Origin: Burkholderiaceae bacterium
GTDB taxonomy: Bacteria > Pseudomonadota > Gammaproteobacteria > Burkholderiales > Burkholderiaceae_E
Assembly (NCBI GenBank): GCA_023954135.1
Contig: JAMLIN010000018.1
Location: 1-64,000, forward strand
Direction of reading: 5' to 3'
DNA length: 64,000 nt
A model generated the notes under the pieces. That model worked only from the letters and a program-made list of their open reading frames with translations. It was not told the origin of the DNA and made no database searches. Below, in pieces: positions 1 to 10,332 of the stretch. Made by a program: the position numbers and the translations under genes. Position 1 is the first letter of the stretch, and every line of letters begins with the position of its first letter.

Positions 1-51
1 CCGCTGCTGGTGATCGGGCTGATGCAGATGACGCGGATGCGCAGCGGTTGA
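1..51 (+). CDS. C-terminal end of an unidentified protein cut by the window edge
   Basis: The first 16 codons form an open frame ending in TGA at 49-51, with a mix of hydrophobic residues (PLLVIGLMQM) followed by a basic tail (TRMRSG). This would suit the last turn of a membrane helix with a cytoplasmic tail, but the fragment is too short to identify. The rest of the gene lies upstream of the window. Confidence 0.35.
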   Translation, partial: PLLVIGLMQMTRMRSG

Positions 52-88
52 GGCCGGTATCGCACGCCTGATATGGATTTCCTGGCTG

Positions 89-358
89 GTGCTGGCCGAG
101 AGCGTCTGGGTTCTCGAATCGGTCTACGAACTCACGAAAACGCAGCTTTGCGTCGCGATATCCATGTTGCTGGAGCATCGGCAACTCGTGCTTCAGGACA
201 CGGATGTGGTCCGCCTCGCCCTGGACGGCTACAAGGCGAGCAGGGGCGTGGGTTTCACGGATTGCCTGGCCGTCGAGATCGCGAGAAAGAACGGCCATGG
301 TCCCATGGGAAGATTCGACAGGAAGCTGTCGAAACTCGCTGGCGCGGAAGCTGTGTAG
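89..358 (+). pseudogene. Remnant of a VapC-type PIN-domain toxin (N-terminal part missing)
   Basis: The 89 codons from a GTG at 89 read like the second half of a PIN ribonuclease: VLAESVWVL is the usual helix with the second acidic residue, and FTDCLAVEIARKNG followed by FDRKLSKL matches the C-terminal acidic cluster and the typical final strand. An intact PIN protein is about 130 residues and begins with a DTN/DTS strand. Here that first acidic residue and about 40 residues are absent, and the frame has stops at 11-13, 20-22 and 29-31 instead of a usable start. No antitoxin gene precedes it. I read it as a decayed toxin left by a deletion or insertion; a short translated product from the GTG cannot be excluded. 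Confidence 0.6.
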
Positions 359-1291
359 TCAGCGTTCGCGATTGACCAGCACGATCCCGCCGGCGATCAG
401 CACCAGCCCGATGCCGATGCCCGGCGTGATCGGCTCTCCGAGCAGGAGATGGGCGAAGCCGACGCCGGCCACCGGCGTCAGGAAGGTGAAGGCGTGCAGC
501 GTGGTCGCCCGGTAGCGTGAGACCAGCCAGAACCAGGCGAGATACGACGAGCCGGCGATGATGAAGGTGCCGTAGGCGAGCGAGATCCACACCACCGGCG
601 TCGGCGCGAAGATCCCCGCTTCGCCGGCGAGAGTGGAGGCCGCCATCAGGATCACAGCAGAGACGCCGAGCTGGTAGAGCAGGTTCTTCTCGGGCAGGGC
701 GCCGCGCAGCCGGGTCGTCTTGATCACGATCGTGGTCGCCCCCCAGAAGAAGGCGCCGAGCAGGCAGAGCAGGTCGCCGGCGAGCCCGGCGGCATCGGGC
801 GCCGCCACCCGGTCGGCGAAGGTCGCGACGACACCGGCGAAGGCGGCCAGCAGACCGATCGATCTCGCCGGCGTGAGCCGGTCGTTGGGCACCAGCCAGT
901 GCGCGAGCACCGCGACGATGAACGGCGCGCAGAAGACCATCAGGGTGGCGCGCGCCACTTCGGTGAGGTTCATCCCGATGTAGACGCAGATGAACTCGAT
1001 GCCGAACAGGGCGCCCGCCGCGATTCCCGCCGGCAGGGTGCCGTCGCGCCGGAACACCGGAATGCCGCGCAGCCAGATCCAGGCGAGCAGCAGGACGGTC
1101 GCACCGATCGAGCGCAGGCCGGCATGGAAGATCGGCGAGATGCCGGCGTTGGCGAGCTTCACCGCGACCTGGCCGAGACCCCAGAGGCAGCACATGAGGG
1201 TGGCGAGCGCGGCCGCCGACAGCGGCATCGGACGCGCATCGTCGATCGTGGCGGGCATCGCCTTCGCCGCACCGGTGTCCGTCCCCGCCAT
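359..1291 (-). CDS. EamA/DMT-family transporter
   Basis: The 310-residue product has about ten hydrophobic helices arranged as two EamA repeats, the usual size and plan of drug/metabolite transporters such as RhaT/YdcZ relatives. The first repeat starts near residue 26 (LMCCLWGLGQVAVK) and the second near residue 165 (LLCLLGAFFWGATTIVIK); each has the characteristic small-residue/tryptophan opening. It would sit in the inner membrane and move an unknown small metabolite. The ATG at 1291 is chosen because the first helix follows about 20 polar residues; an ATG at 1258 is an alternative. The gene is divergent from a second EamA gene at 1403 that is only distantly similar, and its stop is adjacent to the PIN remnant. 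Confidence 0.85.
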   Translation of the reverse strand: MAGTDTGAAKAMPATIDDARPMPLSAAALATLMCCLWGLGQVAVKLANAGISPIFHAGLRSIGATVLLLAWIWLRGIPVFRRDGTLPAGIAAGALFGIEFICVYIGMNLTEVARATLMVFCAPFIVAVLAHWLVPNDRLTPARSIGLLAAFAGVVATFADRVAAPDAAGLAGDLLCLLGAFFWGATTIVIKTTRLRGALPEKNLLYQLGVSAVILMAASTLAGEAGIFAPTPVVWISLAYGTFIIAGSSYLAWFWLVSRYRATTLHAFTFLTPVAGVGFAHLLLGEPITPGIGIGLVLIAGGIVLVNRER

Positions 1292-1331
1292 TGCCGTTCT
1301 CCCGCGCCTTGCGCTTCTCCTCCGAGCGACG

Positions 1332-1337
1332 ATGCTA
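1332..1337 (-). promoter_or_regulatory. Putative -10 element for the EamA gene at 359-1291
   Basis: On the minus strand this reads TAGCAT preceded by GGC, the same GGCTAxxAT arrangement seen before several genes of this window. It lies about 40 bases before the ATG at 1291. No clear -35 hexamer is visible. Confidence 0.35.
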
Positions 1338-1402
1338 GCCGAAGCCGAAGCACGACGAATCCCTCTGCCATACTCGCCGCTTTCATCTCGAGGAAGAAGG
1401 CC

Positions 1403-2323
1403 ATGCCCGGCGCTGCCGGCTCGAGCTCGGCCGGCAGCGGTGCCCTGTTCGCCCTGGCCGCCACCCTGATCTGGGGCGTGCAGTTCCCGGTCGCGAAGGC
1501 GAGCTTCGCCTGGGTCGATGCCTTCCACGGCACCGTGTTCCGCTATGCGTGGCCGACGCTGATCCTGCTGGGCGTCCTGCTCTGGCGCGAGGGGCGCGGC
1601 GCCCTGCGCATGGACCGCCGGGTCGGCCGCGCCGGGCTGCTCGGCGTGATCGGGATGTGCTGCTCGCCCTCGCTGGTCTTCGGCGGACTCACCTTTACCC
1701 GGCCCGAGGTGGTCGCGGTCATCGTGGCGACCCAGCCTGCCACGACCGCGCTCGCCGGCTGGCTGGTGCATGGCCGGCGGCCGGGCCGGTTCACCCTGGG
1801 CTGCGTCGCCTTCGCCTTCCTCGGCGCGATCACCGTCATCACCCGCTGGAGCCCGGCGCTCGCGCCCGCCGGCATGGAGCTCGTCGGCGTGCTGATGATC
1901 TTCTGCGGCTCACTGTGCTGGGTCGCCTACACCCTCGGCAGCCCGACCTTCGTCGGCTGGTCCAGCCTGCGCTTCACGACGGTCACCGTGGCCGCCGGCG
2001 CGATCGGCAACTTCATGTTGGTTGCGTTCCTGTCCGCTTCGGGCGTGATCGATGCTCCGAGTGCCGGCCAGTGGTGGTCGGCGATGCCCCACCTGGTGTT
2101 CCTGTCCTTCTTCGGAATACTGGCGTCGATGCTCTGCTGGAACATCGGCACCGCCCGGATCGGGGCGCTCAACGCGATGCTGTTCGCCAACCTGATCCCG
2201 GTGGTCACCTTCGCTATCGGTTTCGCGCAGGGCTATCGGCCGCTGCCGGCGGAGGTCGTCGGCGCGGCCATGGTGATCGGCGCGCTGGTGGCCAACAACT
2301 TCCATCTTCGCAGATTGCGATAG
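1403..2323 (+). CDS. EamA/DMT-family transporter
   Basis: This encodes 306 residues with two EamA repeats and about ten membrane helices; the first helix begins near residue 13 (LFALAATLIWGVQFPVAK) and the protein ends in a short basic tail (LRRLR). The ATG at 1403 is preceded by a purine-rich AGGAAGAAGG ribosome site, which fixes the start despite the much longer open frame upstream. It is probably an inner-membrane exporter or permease for a small metabolite; the substrate cannot be read from sequence. It is divergent from the EamA gene at 359-1291 with about 110 bases between them, so the two may share a control region. Confidence 0.85.
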   Translation: MPGAAGSSSAGSGALFALAATLIWGVQFPVAKASFAWVDAFHGTVFRYAWPTLILLGVLLWREGRGALRMDRRVGRAGLLGVIGMCCSPSLVFGGLTFTRPEVVAVIVATQPATTALAGWLVHGRRPGRFTLGCVAFAFLGAITVITRWSPALAPAGMELVGVLMIFCGSLCWVAYTLGSPTFVGWSSLRFTTVTVAAGAIGNFMLVAFLSASGVIDAPSAGQWWSAMPHLVFLSFFGILASMLCWNIGTARIGALNAMLFANLIPVVTFAIGFAQGYRPLPAEVVGAAMVIGALVANNFHLRRLR

Positions 2324-2532
2324 CAAGCGCTGACTGACTTTCGCTGTCGCCGCATCACCCATTCGGGTGTCGCGAGCGGCTGACGCTGCCGCGGCATGCC
2401 CACCGCCGTTCATCGGGGCCGCGGCGCCGACCACTCGCTCGGGCCCGGCGTCGCGCCGGCGGCGGCGGATCATCGGGACGTGTCGGCACGCCGCCAGGGT
2501 AATGGCCGACGATCCGCCCGAGGTAGACAACG

Positions 2533-2847
2533 ATGCGCCCGATGATCGTCCTTGCCGTGATGTTCGCGCTCGCCGCTCCCCTTGCGGCGTCCGCCCAGTC
2601 CGCCGAGCCCATGCTCGGCCGCGGTCTCGATCTGCCCGAGCGGCTCGCCGGCGTGTCATCGGCCGGGGCCCGTTCCGCCGGCGTCCTTCGACCTTCCGGG
2701 GTGCGTCTCGAATATGGTGGCGCGCGCGGCGGCGGCAGCGGAATCCGGGTTTCGAGGGTGGCCGACAACGCCTTCGGCCCGCCCGGCGGCGACCCGGTCC
2801 GATCGCCTGGCCGGACGGCCGATGCGGCGGCGTTCGGAGATCGCTGA
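2533..2847 (+). CDS. Small secreted protein, function unknown
   Basis: The 104-residue product starts with a good signal peptide ([21 protein letters not shown], cleavage expected after ASA near residue 21). The mature part is rich in Gly, Arg, Ala and Pro and has no recognised domain or cysteine pair. A GAGG sequence lies about 12 bases before the ATG. The mature region has the low-complexity look of spurious GC-rich frames, so the signal peptide is the main support. It lies alone between an EamA transporter and hemE. Confidence 0.45.
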   Translation: MRPMIVLAVMFALAAPLAASAQSAEPMLGRGLDLPERLAGVSSAGARSAGVLRPSGVRLEYGGARGGGSGIRVSRVADNAFGPPGGDPVRSPGRTADAAAFGDR

Positions 2848-2930
2848 GGCGAACCGACCCCGCGCGCTGGCCGTCGCTCGTTTCGGCCGCGCTCACGGCT
2901 TCTCCTGCGCCTCACCGGCCTAGAATAAGG

Positions 2931-2936
2931 GCGACG
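2931..2936 (+). promoter_or_regulatory. Putative -10 element before hemE
   Basis: TAGAAT preceded by GGCC lies 67 bases before the hemE ATG. It matches the -10 type seen at 6988 and elsewhere in this window. A small ACGACC/GGTCGT stem follows in the presumed leader around 2952-2969. Confidence 0.35.
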
Positions 2937-3002
2937 ACCGCTGTGGTCGTATCAACGCGGCTGGCACCGGCCCCGCGCCCCCGATCCAGCCAACGGCGTC
3001 CG

Positions 3003-4118
3003 ATGACCACCTCACTCCAGAACGACAGCTTCCTGCGCGCGCTGCGGCGCGAGCCCACCGAGTACACGCCCGTCTGGCTGATGCGCCAGGCCGGCCGTTA
3101 CCTGCCCGAGTACCGGGCGACGCGCGCCCGGGCGGGCAGCTTTCTCGATCTCTGCCGCAACGACGAGCTTGCCTGCGAAGTCACGATGCAACCGCTGGAG
3201 CGCTTTCCGCTCGATGCCGCGATCCTCTTTTCCGACATCCTGACCATTCCCGACGCGATGGGCCTCGGCCTGTATTTCTCGGAAGGCGAAGGGCCGCGCT
3301 TCGAGAGACCGATCGTCGACGAGGCCGGCGTCGCGCAGCTGGCGGTACCCGACCCCGAGGCCGAGCTTGGCTATGTCATGCGGGCGGTGCGCACGATCCG
3401 CCAGGCGCTCGGCGGCCGGGTGCCGCTGATCGGCTTCTCGGGCAGCCCCTGGACGCTCGCCTGCTACATGGTCGAGGGAGGCGGCTCGTCCGACTACCGG
3501 CGCATCCGGACGATGCTCTACCGCCGGCCGGACCTGCTCGCCCGTATCCTCGAGGTCAATGCCGACGCGGTCGCCGCCTACCTCGCCGCCCAGGTCGCCG
3601 CCGGCGCGCAGGCGCTCATGATCTTCGACACCTGGGGGGGCCTGCTCGCCGACGGGCATTTCCAGTCCTGGTCGCTGGCTCCGATGCGCCGGGTGATCGA
3701 ACGATTGCGCGGTGGCGGATCGGAAGCGGCCTCGGTCCCGGTGATCGTCTTCACCAAGGGCGGCGGTCAGTGGCTCGACGACCTCGCCGGCATCGGCGCC
3801 GATGCTCTGGGGCTCGACTGGACGACCCGCCTGGGCGCCGCGCGCGCGCGCATCGGTGACCGCATCGCCATGCAGGGCAATCTCGACCCGATGAGCCTGA
3901 TGGCCGATCCCGAGCAGGTGCGCGGACAGGTGCGCCGCGTGCTCGACAGCTATGGCCAGCCGACGGCGGGCCACGGTCATGTCTTCAACCTCGGCCACGG
4001 CATCTCCCAGTTCACTGCGCCCGAAGCGGTCGCCGCGCTGGTCGACGAGGTCCACGCCTACAGCCGCGCCCAGCGTGCGGCTCCCGGTCCCGTTTCCGAT
4101 GGCGGCGAAGGCTCGTGA
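3003..4118 (+). CDS. hemE: Uroporphyrinogen decarboxylase
   Basis: HemE decarboxylates the four acetate side chains of uroporphyrinogen III to give coproporphyrinogen III in cytoplasmic heme synthesis. The 371-residue product has the family length and its hallmark motifs: [12 protein letters not shown] near residue 27, [13 protein letters not shown] with the active-site aspartate near residue 78, [13 protein letters not shown] near residue 144, and the C-terminal NLGHGI motif. The ATG at 3003 sits just before the conserved N-terminal NDSFLRAL segment. An upstream in-frame extension (to about 2367) is non-conserved and is not used. hemE followed by priA is a common order in Burkholderiales. 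Confidence 0.97.
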   Translation: MTTSLQNDSFLRALRREPTEYTPVWLMRQAGRYLPEYRATRARAGSFLDLCRNDELACEVTMQPLERFPLDAAILFSDILTIPDAMGLGLYFSEGEGPRFERPIVDEAGVAQLAVPDPEAELGYVMRAVRTIRQALGGRVPLIGFSGSPWTLACYMVEGGGSSDYRRIRTMLYRRPDLLARILEVNADAVAAYLAAQVAAGAQALMIFDTWGGLLADGHFQSWSLAPMRRVIERLRGGGSEAASVPVIVFTKGGGQWLDDLAGIGADALGLDWTTRLGAARARIGDRIAMQGNLDPMSLMADPEQVRGQVRRVLDSYGQPTAGHGHVFNLGHGISQFTAPEAVAALVDEVHAYSRAQRAAPGPVSDGGEGS

Positions 4119-4293
4119 CTCCCGCGACTTGTGCACACTGATCGGGCCTCGTCGCCGGTTTCGCGGCCTGGCGGGCCGATTTCGGACCTCGTTGCGCAAG
4201 TGGTTGATCGGAAACGAATTTTTCCTTGCACATTTTTTTGGCAGATCGCTTGACTTCCGCTTGTGGCCTGTGTTTGCGGACGGTCGGGCCGGT

Positions 4294-4314
4294 TTCTCCA
4301 CAATGTTGTCCACA
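4294..4314 (+). promoter_or_regulatory. Two near-consensus DnaA-box-like nonamers in the hemE-priA gap
   Basis: TTCTCCACA (4294-4302) and TTGTCCACA (4306-4314) each differ by one base from the DnaA box TTATCCACA and are arranged head to tail, 12 bases apart. The surrounding 4119-4390 gap is noticeably richer in A/T than the genes, with T runs near 4220-4240, and otherwise shows no gene. The sites could mark DnaA control of priA or could be chance. Confidence 0.35.
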
Positions 4315-4390
4315 GCCCTTGTGCATGGGTCGCGATAGGTCTTTGGTGTCACGCCGTTAATGTCCGAACTTGAAGTAATTTGTCATTGAG

Positions 4391-6529
4391 ATGGCCAGGA
4401 CGGACGATCGGCAGGCGTCGGTCTCGGCGGTCGAGGCGGACGGGACCACCGGGCGGCGGTACGCCCGGGTTGCCCTCGATGTTCCGATCGCCCCTTGCTT
4501 CGACTATCTGGTCCCACCCGCTCTGGACGGGCGGATAGCCGCGGGCGACTGGGTGCTCGTGCCCTGGGGACGGGGGCGGAAGATCGGCATCGTGCTCGGC
4601 CTGGCGGATACCGCGGAGATCGCCGCCGAGAAGGTGCGGCCGATCATGGGGCGGGTCGACGAGGCGCCACCGTCGTCTTCCGCCTGGCTCGAGCTGATCG
4701 ATTTCACCGCGCGCTACTACCATCGCCACCCCGGGGAGGTGATGCTCCCGGCGGTTCCGAAGTTGCTGCGCACGCCGCCATCGGCACGACAGCGCAAGGA
4801 GTCGGCCTTCGCCCGGGCCCGCAAGCGCTTCGTGGCGCCTGCGGGCTCCCCGTCGCCGGACATGGCGGCCGCCCCCGGGCTCAAGCCGGCGCAGGCCGAG
4901 GCTCTCGCGGCGCTCGAGCAAGGCGAGGGCTTCGGCGTCTTCCTGCTCCATGGCGTGACGGGCAGCGGCAAGACCGAGGTCTATCTGCGCTTCATCGCGA
5001 GCCGGCTCGCCGCCGACCCGATCGCGCAGGTCCTGGTGCTGGTGCCCGAGATAGCGCTGACACCGCAGCTCGCCGAGCGGGTCCGGGCGCGCTTTCCCGG
5101 GGAGCCGATCGCGATCCTGCACAGCGGTCTTGCCGAAGGCGAGCGCGCGGCCAGCTGGCTGGCCGTCGCCGATGGCCGCGCGCGAATCCTGGTCGGTACC
5201 CGGCTGGCGGTCCTCGCCCCGGTTCCGGGCCTCGCCGGCATCATCGTCGACGAGGAGCACGACCCGTCCTACAAGCAGCAGGAAGGCGTGCACTACTCCG
5301 CGCGCGATCTCGCCGTCCTGCTCGCGAGCCAGCGGCGGATTCCGGTCGTGCTCGGCTCGGCGACGCCCTCGGCCGAGACCTGGCAGGCGGCGAGGACCGG
5401 GCGCTATCGCCTGCTGACGCTGCCCGAGCGCGCCAGCGGCGCGCCGGCGCCGCGGATCGAGGTGCTCGCCATCGACCGCGACATGCCGCCCGACGGTCTT
5501 GCCGAGGCGGCTCGCGCGGCGATCGCCGAGGTCCTGGCCGACGGCGGCCAGGCACTGGTCTTCCTGAATCGGCGCGGCTACGCACCGGTGCTCGCCTGCG
5601 GCCAGTGCGGCTGGCTGTCGCGCTGCGACGACTGCAGCGCCTACCGGGTCCTGCATCGGGTCGCGCAGCGCCGGCCGCAGGCGGCGGGCGGGGCGCGCTT
5701 CCGGCTCGTCTGTCATCACTGCGGCGGCGAGCAGGCGGTGCCTCGTGGCTGCCCGGCTTGCGGCGATACCGATCTGCGCCCGGTCGGGCGCGGCACCCAG
5801 CGCCTCGAGGAGGCGCTCGCGCAGACCTTCCCCGAGGCCCGGATCGCCCGGCTCGACAGGGACGTCGCCCGCCGCCGCGGCGCCGCCGAAGCGATGCTCG
5901 ATGCCGTCCATGGCGGCGAGGTCGATCTGCTGGTGGGCACCCAGATGCTCGCCAAGGGGCACGACTTCCAGCGTTTGCGGCTCGTGGTCGTCGCCGATCC
6001 GGACGGCGCTCTCTTCGCCGCCGATTTCCGGGCGCCCGAGCGGCTGTTCGCGACGCTGATGCAGGTCGCCGGGCGGGCCGGACGCTTCGCCCGCGACGGA
6101 CGGGTGCTGGTGCAGACCCGCTTTCCGGGCGAGCCGCTCTTCGCGGCGTTGCAGGCGCATGATTTCGCCGGCTTCGCCGATCGCATGCTCGCCGAACGCC
6201 GCGAGGCGGGCCTGCCGCCCTTCGGCCACCAGGCCCTGCTGCGCACCGAGGCCGCGGCCCCCGACGACGCCCTCGGGTTCCTCGGCGCGGCGCGGGATGC
6301 CCTGCTGGCGATACTCGCCGCCACTCCCGAGCTGGCTGCCCACGTCCGCTGCTTCGACCCGGTCCCCATGCCGGTGGCCCGCCTGGCGGGCCGGGAGCGC
6401 GCCCAGCTGCTGGTGGAGTCCGGCTCCCGGCCCCTGCTGCATCGCGCCCTGTCGCGCTGGTTGCCGGAGCTCGACGGCCTGGCCGGCCGGTCGCGCTGGC
6501 AGCTCGAGGTCGATCCTTCGGAAATATGA
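4391..6529 (+). CDS. priA: Primosomal replication restart helicase PriA
   Basis: PriA recognises stalled or broken replication forks, unwinds the lagging arm and loads the restart primosome. The 712-residue product contains the N-terminal DNA-binding region (ARVALDVPI, FDYLVPPAL), Walker A GVTGSGKTE near residue 192, the DEEH helicase motif near residue 290, and two zinc-binding cysteine clusters (CGQCGWLSRCDDC and CHHCGG...CPACG) near residues 400-460. The C-terminal helicase motif LVGTQMLAKGHDF is present. The ATG at 4391 gives the family length. The gene is flanked on both sides by AT-rich gaps with DnaA-box-like sequences and is followed by a Rep-type helicase, also a fork-restart enzyme. 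Confidence 0.96.
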   Translation: MARTDDRQASVSAVEADGTTGRRYARVALDVPIAPCFDYLVPPALDGRIAAGDWVLVPWGRGRKIGIVLGLADTAEIAAEKVRPIMGRVDEAPPSSSAWLELIDFTARYYHRHPGEVMLPAVPKLLRTPPSARQRKESAFARARKRFVAPAGSPSPDMAAAPGLKPAQAEALAALEQGEGFGVFLLHGVTGSGKTEVYLRFIASRLAADPIAQVLVLVPEIALTPQLAERVRARFPGEPIAILHSGLAEGERAASWLAVADGRARILVGTRLAVLAPVPGLAGIIVDEEHDPSYKQQEGVHYSARDLAVLLASQRRIPVVLGSATPSAETWQAARTGRYRLLTLPERASGAPAPRIEVLAIDRDMPPDGLAEAARAAIAEVLADGGQALVFLNRRGYAPVLACGQCGWLSRCDDCSAYRVLHRVAQRRPQAAGGARFRLVCHHCGGEQAVPRGCPACGDTDLRPVGRGTQRLEEALAQTFPEARIARLDRDVARRRGAAEAMLDAVHGGEVDLLVGTQMLAKGHDFQRLRLVVVADPDGALFAADFRAPERLFATLMQVAGRAGRFARDGRVLVQTRFPGEPLFAALQAHDFAGFADRMLAERREAGLPPFGHQALLRTEAAAPDDALGFLGAARDALLAILAATPELAAHVRCFDPVPMPVARLAGRERAQLLVESGSRPLLHRALSRWLPELDGLAGRSRWQLEVDPSEI

Positions 6530-6688
6530 AGTGAGTGTCCGCTACGCGAGATTTCCCGCTTTTCCGGGCCCTTGACGAAGTCGGAAAAATTCCTACGGAA
6601 TTCGCGCGCGAACGTCGGTTGTGCACATGCGGGAGATCATGGTCACGAAACCGACATGTCCTCATGCGGCGCCAGTGCCGAATCGCAA

Positions 6689-6706
6689 ACCATTGATTTC
6701 AATGGT
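6689..6706. repeat. Perfect 18-base palindrome, ACCATTGAT centre
   Basis: The arms ACCATTGAT and ATCAATGGT are exactly complementary with no spacer. A dyad of this size with AT-rich flanks is typical of a dimeric regulator site. It stands nine bases before a second palindrome. Confidence 0.5.
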
Positions 6707-6714
6707 ATTTTTAT

Positions 6715-6733
6715 TTGCCTATAAATTAGGCAA
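6715..6733. repeat. AT-rich palindrome TTGCCTA-N5-TAGGCAA
   Basis: Seven-base complementary arms surround TAAAT. With the palindrome at 6689-6706 it makes a tandem pair with centres about 27 bases apart, close to the spacing of two and a half helix turns. Confidence 0.5.
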
Positions 6734-6783
6734 GGGACTTTGTCGCCAGATTTGACGCCTTCTCTGGCGGACTGTTCACAGCT

Positions 6784-6792
6784 TTATCCACA
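6784..6792 (+). promoter_or_regulatory. Consensus DnaA box
   Basis: TTATCCACA matches the strict R1-type DnaA box at all nine positions. It is the only exact copy I noticed in this region; the neighbours at 6619 and 6772 are imperfect. Confidence 0.55.
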
Positions 6793-6984
6793 GTTTCTGT
6801 GAAGAAGCGATGAAAGCACTTCGACAACATGGCCTTAAGGCCTAGACTTAAAGTGACACATCAGGAGTGTCATGGGAAACCATAGTTTGCGGGCGCCCAC
6901 TTCGGCCTTTCGCCTCGCCGATCCGCGGACCCTGCGCCCGAAGCGGCGGAAGCCAGGCGAAAGCGCCCGAGCGCGGGGTCGGCT

Positions 6985-6993
6985 TGCTAGAAT
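6985..6993 (+). promoter_or_regulatory. Extended -10 promoter directly before the Rep-type helicase
   Basis: TGCTAGAAT is an extended -10 (TGN plus TAGAAT). Transcription would begin close to 7000, only about three bases before the ATG at 7003, so the message would be leaderless or nearly so. No Shine-Dalgarno sequence is visible before the ATG. Confidence 0.45.
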
Positions 6994-7002
6994 CGCCGTC
7001 CC

Positions 7003-9054
<2,052 letters not shown>

Positions 9055-9070
9055 GCCCGGCGCTTTACGC

Positions 9071-9076
9071 TAACAT
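9071..9076 (+). promoter_or_regulatory. Putative -10 element before the enoyl-CoA hydratase gene
   Basis: TAACAT preceded by ACGC predicts a start of transcription near 9083. An ATG stands exactly at 9083, opening a 24-codon in-frame extension of the hydratase; the family-like start is at 9155. The element repeats the GCTAACAT string seen at 43658 and 49261. Confidence 0.4.
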
Positions 9077-9154
9077 CGGCCGATGGCTGCCGCGCTCGCA
9101 AGTGCCGGTACGCCGGCATCCGATCACGGTGCGAGCATCCTGGAGACCCCTGAC

Positions 9155-9940
9155 ATGACAGAGCCCGTGCTGATCGTCGATCGTCCGTTCGACGGCTGCG
9201 CCGTACTCACCCTGAACCGTCCGCAGGTGATGAACGCGCTGTCGTCCGAGTTGCGCGGCCTGCTCGCCGAGACCGTAGCCGGCCTCGAAGCCGACCCGTC
9301 GGTCCGGGTGCTGGTGCTGACCGGCGCGGGACGCGCCTTCTGCGCCGGCCTGGACCTCAAGGAGCTCGGCTCCGGGAACGCCGTCTCCAGCGTGGGCACC
9401 CGCGACCCGAAGGTCGACCCGGTGGCCGCCATCGGGGCCTTCACCGGGCCGGTGATCGTGGCGGTCAACGGGCCCGCGATCACCGGCGGCTTCGAGCTCG
9501 CGCTGGCGGGCGATGTCCTCGTCGCCTCGAGCGCCGCCCGCTTCGCCGACACCCATGCGCGGGTCGGCGTGATGCCCGCCTGGGGCCTGTCGCAGAAGCT
9601 CTCGCGCCTCATCGGCATCTCGCGCGCCAAGGAGCTCTCGCTCACCGGCAACTTCCTCGATGCGCAGCGGGCCGAGCAATGGGGTCTCGTCAACCGCGTC
9701 GTCGAGCCGGATGCCCTGATGCCGGCGGCGCTCGACCTGGCGCGCGACATGCTCTCCACCATTCCCGACATGCTGCTGCGCATGAAACGGGTGATCGACG
9801 AAGGCTATGCGATGCCCTTCGGCGAGGCGCTCGCGCACGAGTTGCACACTGCCAGCGAGTACCGCGCGACCATACGGCCCGAAGACATCGAAAGCCGCCG
9901 CCGCGCAGTCATCGAGCGCGGCAAGGAGCAGCGCCGCTGA
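9155..9940 (+). CDS. Enoyl-CoA hydratase/isomerase-family protein
   Basis: The 261-residue product is a crotonase-fold protein of normal length. LNRPQVMNAL near residue 19 and GAGRAFCAGLDLKEL near residue 58 form the CoA-binding and first oxyanion-hole segment, and NGPAITGGFELALAGD near residue 104 the second, with a glutamate (GGFELA) at a catalytic position. It probably hydrates an enoyl-CoA or acts on a related acyl-CoA; the substrate is not deducible. GGAGACCC lies about nine bases before the ATG at 9155. A leaderless start at 9083 would add 24 low-complexity residues. It precedes a small monooxygenase and a lipoprotein on the same strand. Confidence 0.88.
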   Translation: MTEPVLIVDRPFDGCAVLTLNRPQVMNALSSELRGLLAETVAGLEADPSVRVLVLTGAGRAFCAGLDLKELGSGNAVSSVGTRDPKVDPVAAIGAFTGPVIVAVNGPAITGGFELALAGDVLVASSAARFADTHARVGVMPAWGLSQKLSRLIGISRAKELSLTGNFLDAQRAEQWGLVNRVVEPDALMPAALDLARDMLSTIPDMLLRMKRVIDEGYAMPFGEALAHELHTASEYRATIRPEDIESRRRAVIERGKEQRR

Positions 9941-10020
9941 CGCGCGGGCAAGCCTTTCCCGGTCGCCGAATCACTCGTGTTCCGGCCGACCGTTTTTCGA
10001 CGATCTCCAGGAGACAGTCC

Positions 10021-10332
10021 ATGATTCAGGTTCTCGCCATCATCACCGCCAAGCCCGGGCAGCGTGATGCCGTCCTCGAGGCGTTCCGCGCCAACATGCC
10101 CGCCGTGCGGGCCGAAGCGGGATGCATCGACTACGCGCCGGCGATTGACGTCGACGCCCTCGGCAAGTACCAGCAGATGCTCGGCCCGGATACTTTCGTC
10201 GTTCTGGAGAAATGGGAAAGCATCGACGCCCTGAAGGCGCATGCGCGCGCCCCGCACATGGCCGAGTACGCCGCGAAGACACGCGACCTGATCGCGGACC
10301 GCAAGATCCACGTGCTGGAATCGGCTGCGTGA
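10021..10332 (+). CDS. Antibiotic biosynthesis monooxygenase (ABM) domain protein
   Basis: The 103-residue product is a single ABM/YgiN-type ferredoxin-like domain: it opens with a strand (MIQVLAIITAKPGQ), has ARAEAGCIDYAP-like segment VRAEAGCIDYAP near residue 29, and ends with FVVLEKWESIDALKAHARAPHM, the usual second half. Such proteins act as dimers on quinones or heme, or oxidise aromatic metabolites without a cofactor; many are uncharacterised. AGGAGA precedes the ATG. The stop overlaps the next start by four bases, so the lipoprotein gene at 10329 is probably cotranslated. A second ABM protein of this window lies at 39523. Confidence 0.85.
   Translation: MIQVLAIITAKPGQRDAVLEAFRANMPAVRAEAGCIDYAPAIDVDALGKYQQMLGPDTFVVLEKWESIDALKAHARAPHMAEYAAKTRDLIADRKIHVLESAA

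Larger units (their letters stand above)
6530..7002. other. AT-rich 473-base intergenic region with DnaA box and stacked palindromes
   Basis: No credible ORF lies here. The stretch 6686-6735 is far richer in A/T than the surrounding sequence. It holds an exact DnaA box (6784-6792), near matches TTGTGCACA (6619-6627) and CTGTTCACA (6772-6780), an 18-base perfect palindrome (6689-6706), a TTGCCTA/TAGGCAA palindrome (6715-6733), a CGCCAGA/TCTGGCG inverted repeat (6744-6769), GGCCTTAAGGCC (6831-6842) and TGACAC/GTGTCA (6854-6872). This is the architecture of an origin or of a heavily regulated promoter region. dnaA is not in the window, so neither can be shown. Confidence 0.5.

Noticed and set aside
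2367-3002. Long in-frame extension of hemE
   Set aside because: The extra residues are Arg/Pro-rich and not conserved; the family start with its NDSFLRAL segment is at 3003.
4349-6442. Long minus-strand frame opposite priA
   Set aside because: It is a shadow of a GC-rich gene; composition is Arg/Gly/Ala-rich without domains, and priA is clear on the plus strand.
9083-9154. In-frame ATG extension of the enoyl-CoA hydratase
   Set aside because: The 24 residues are not conserved and the ATG at 9155 has a ribosome site; still noted as a possible leaderless start.
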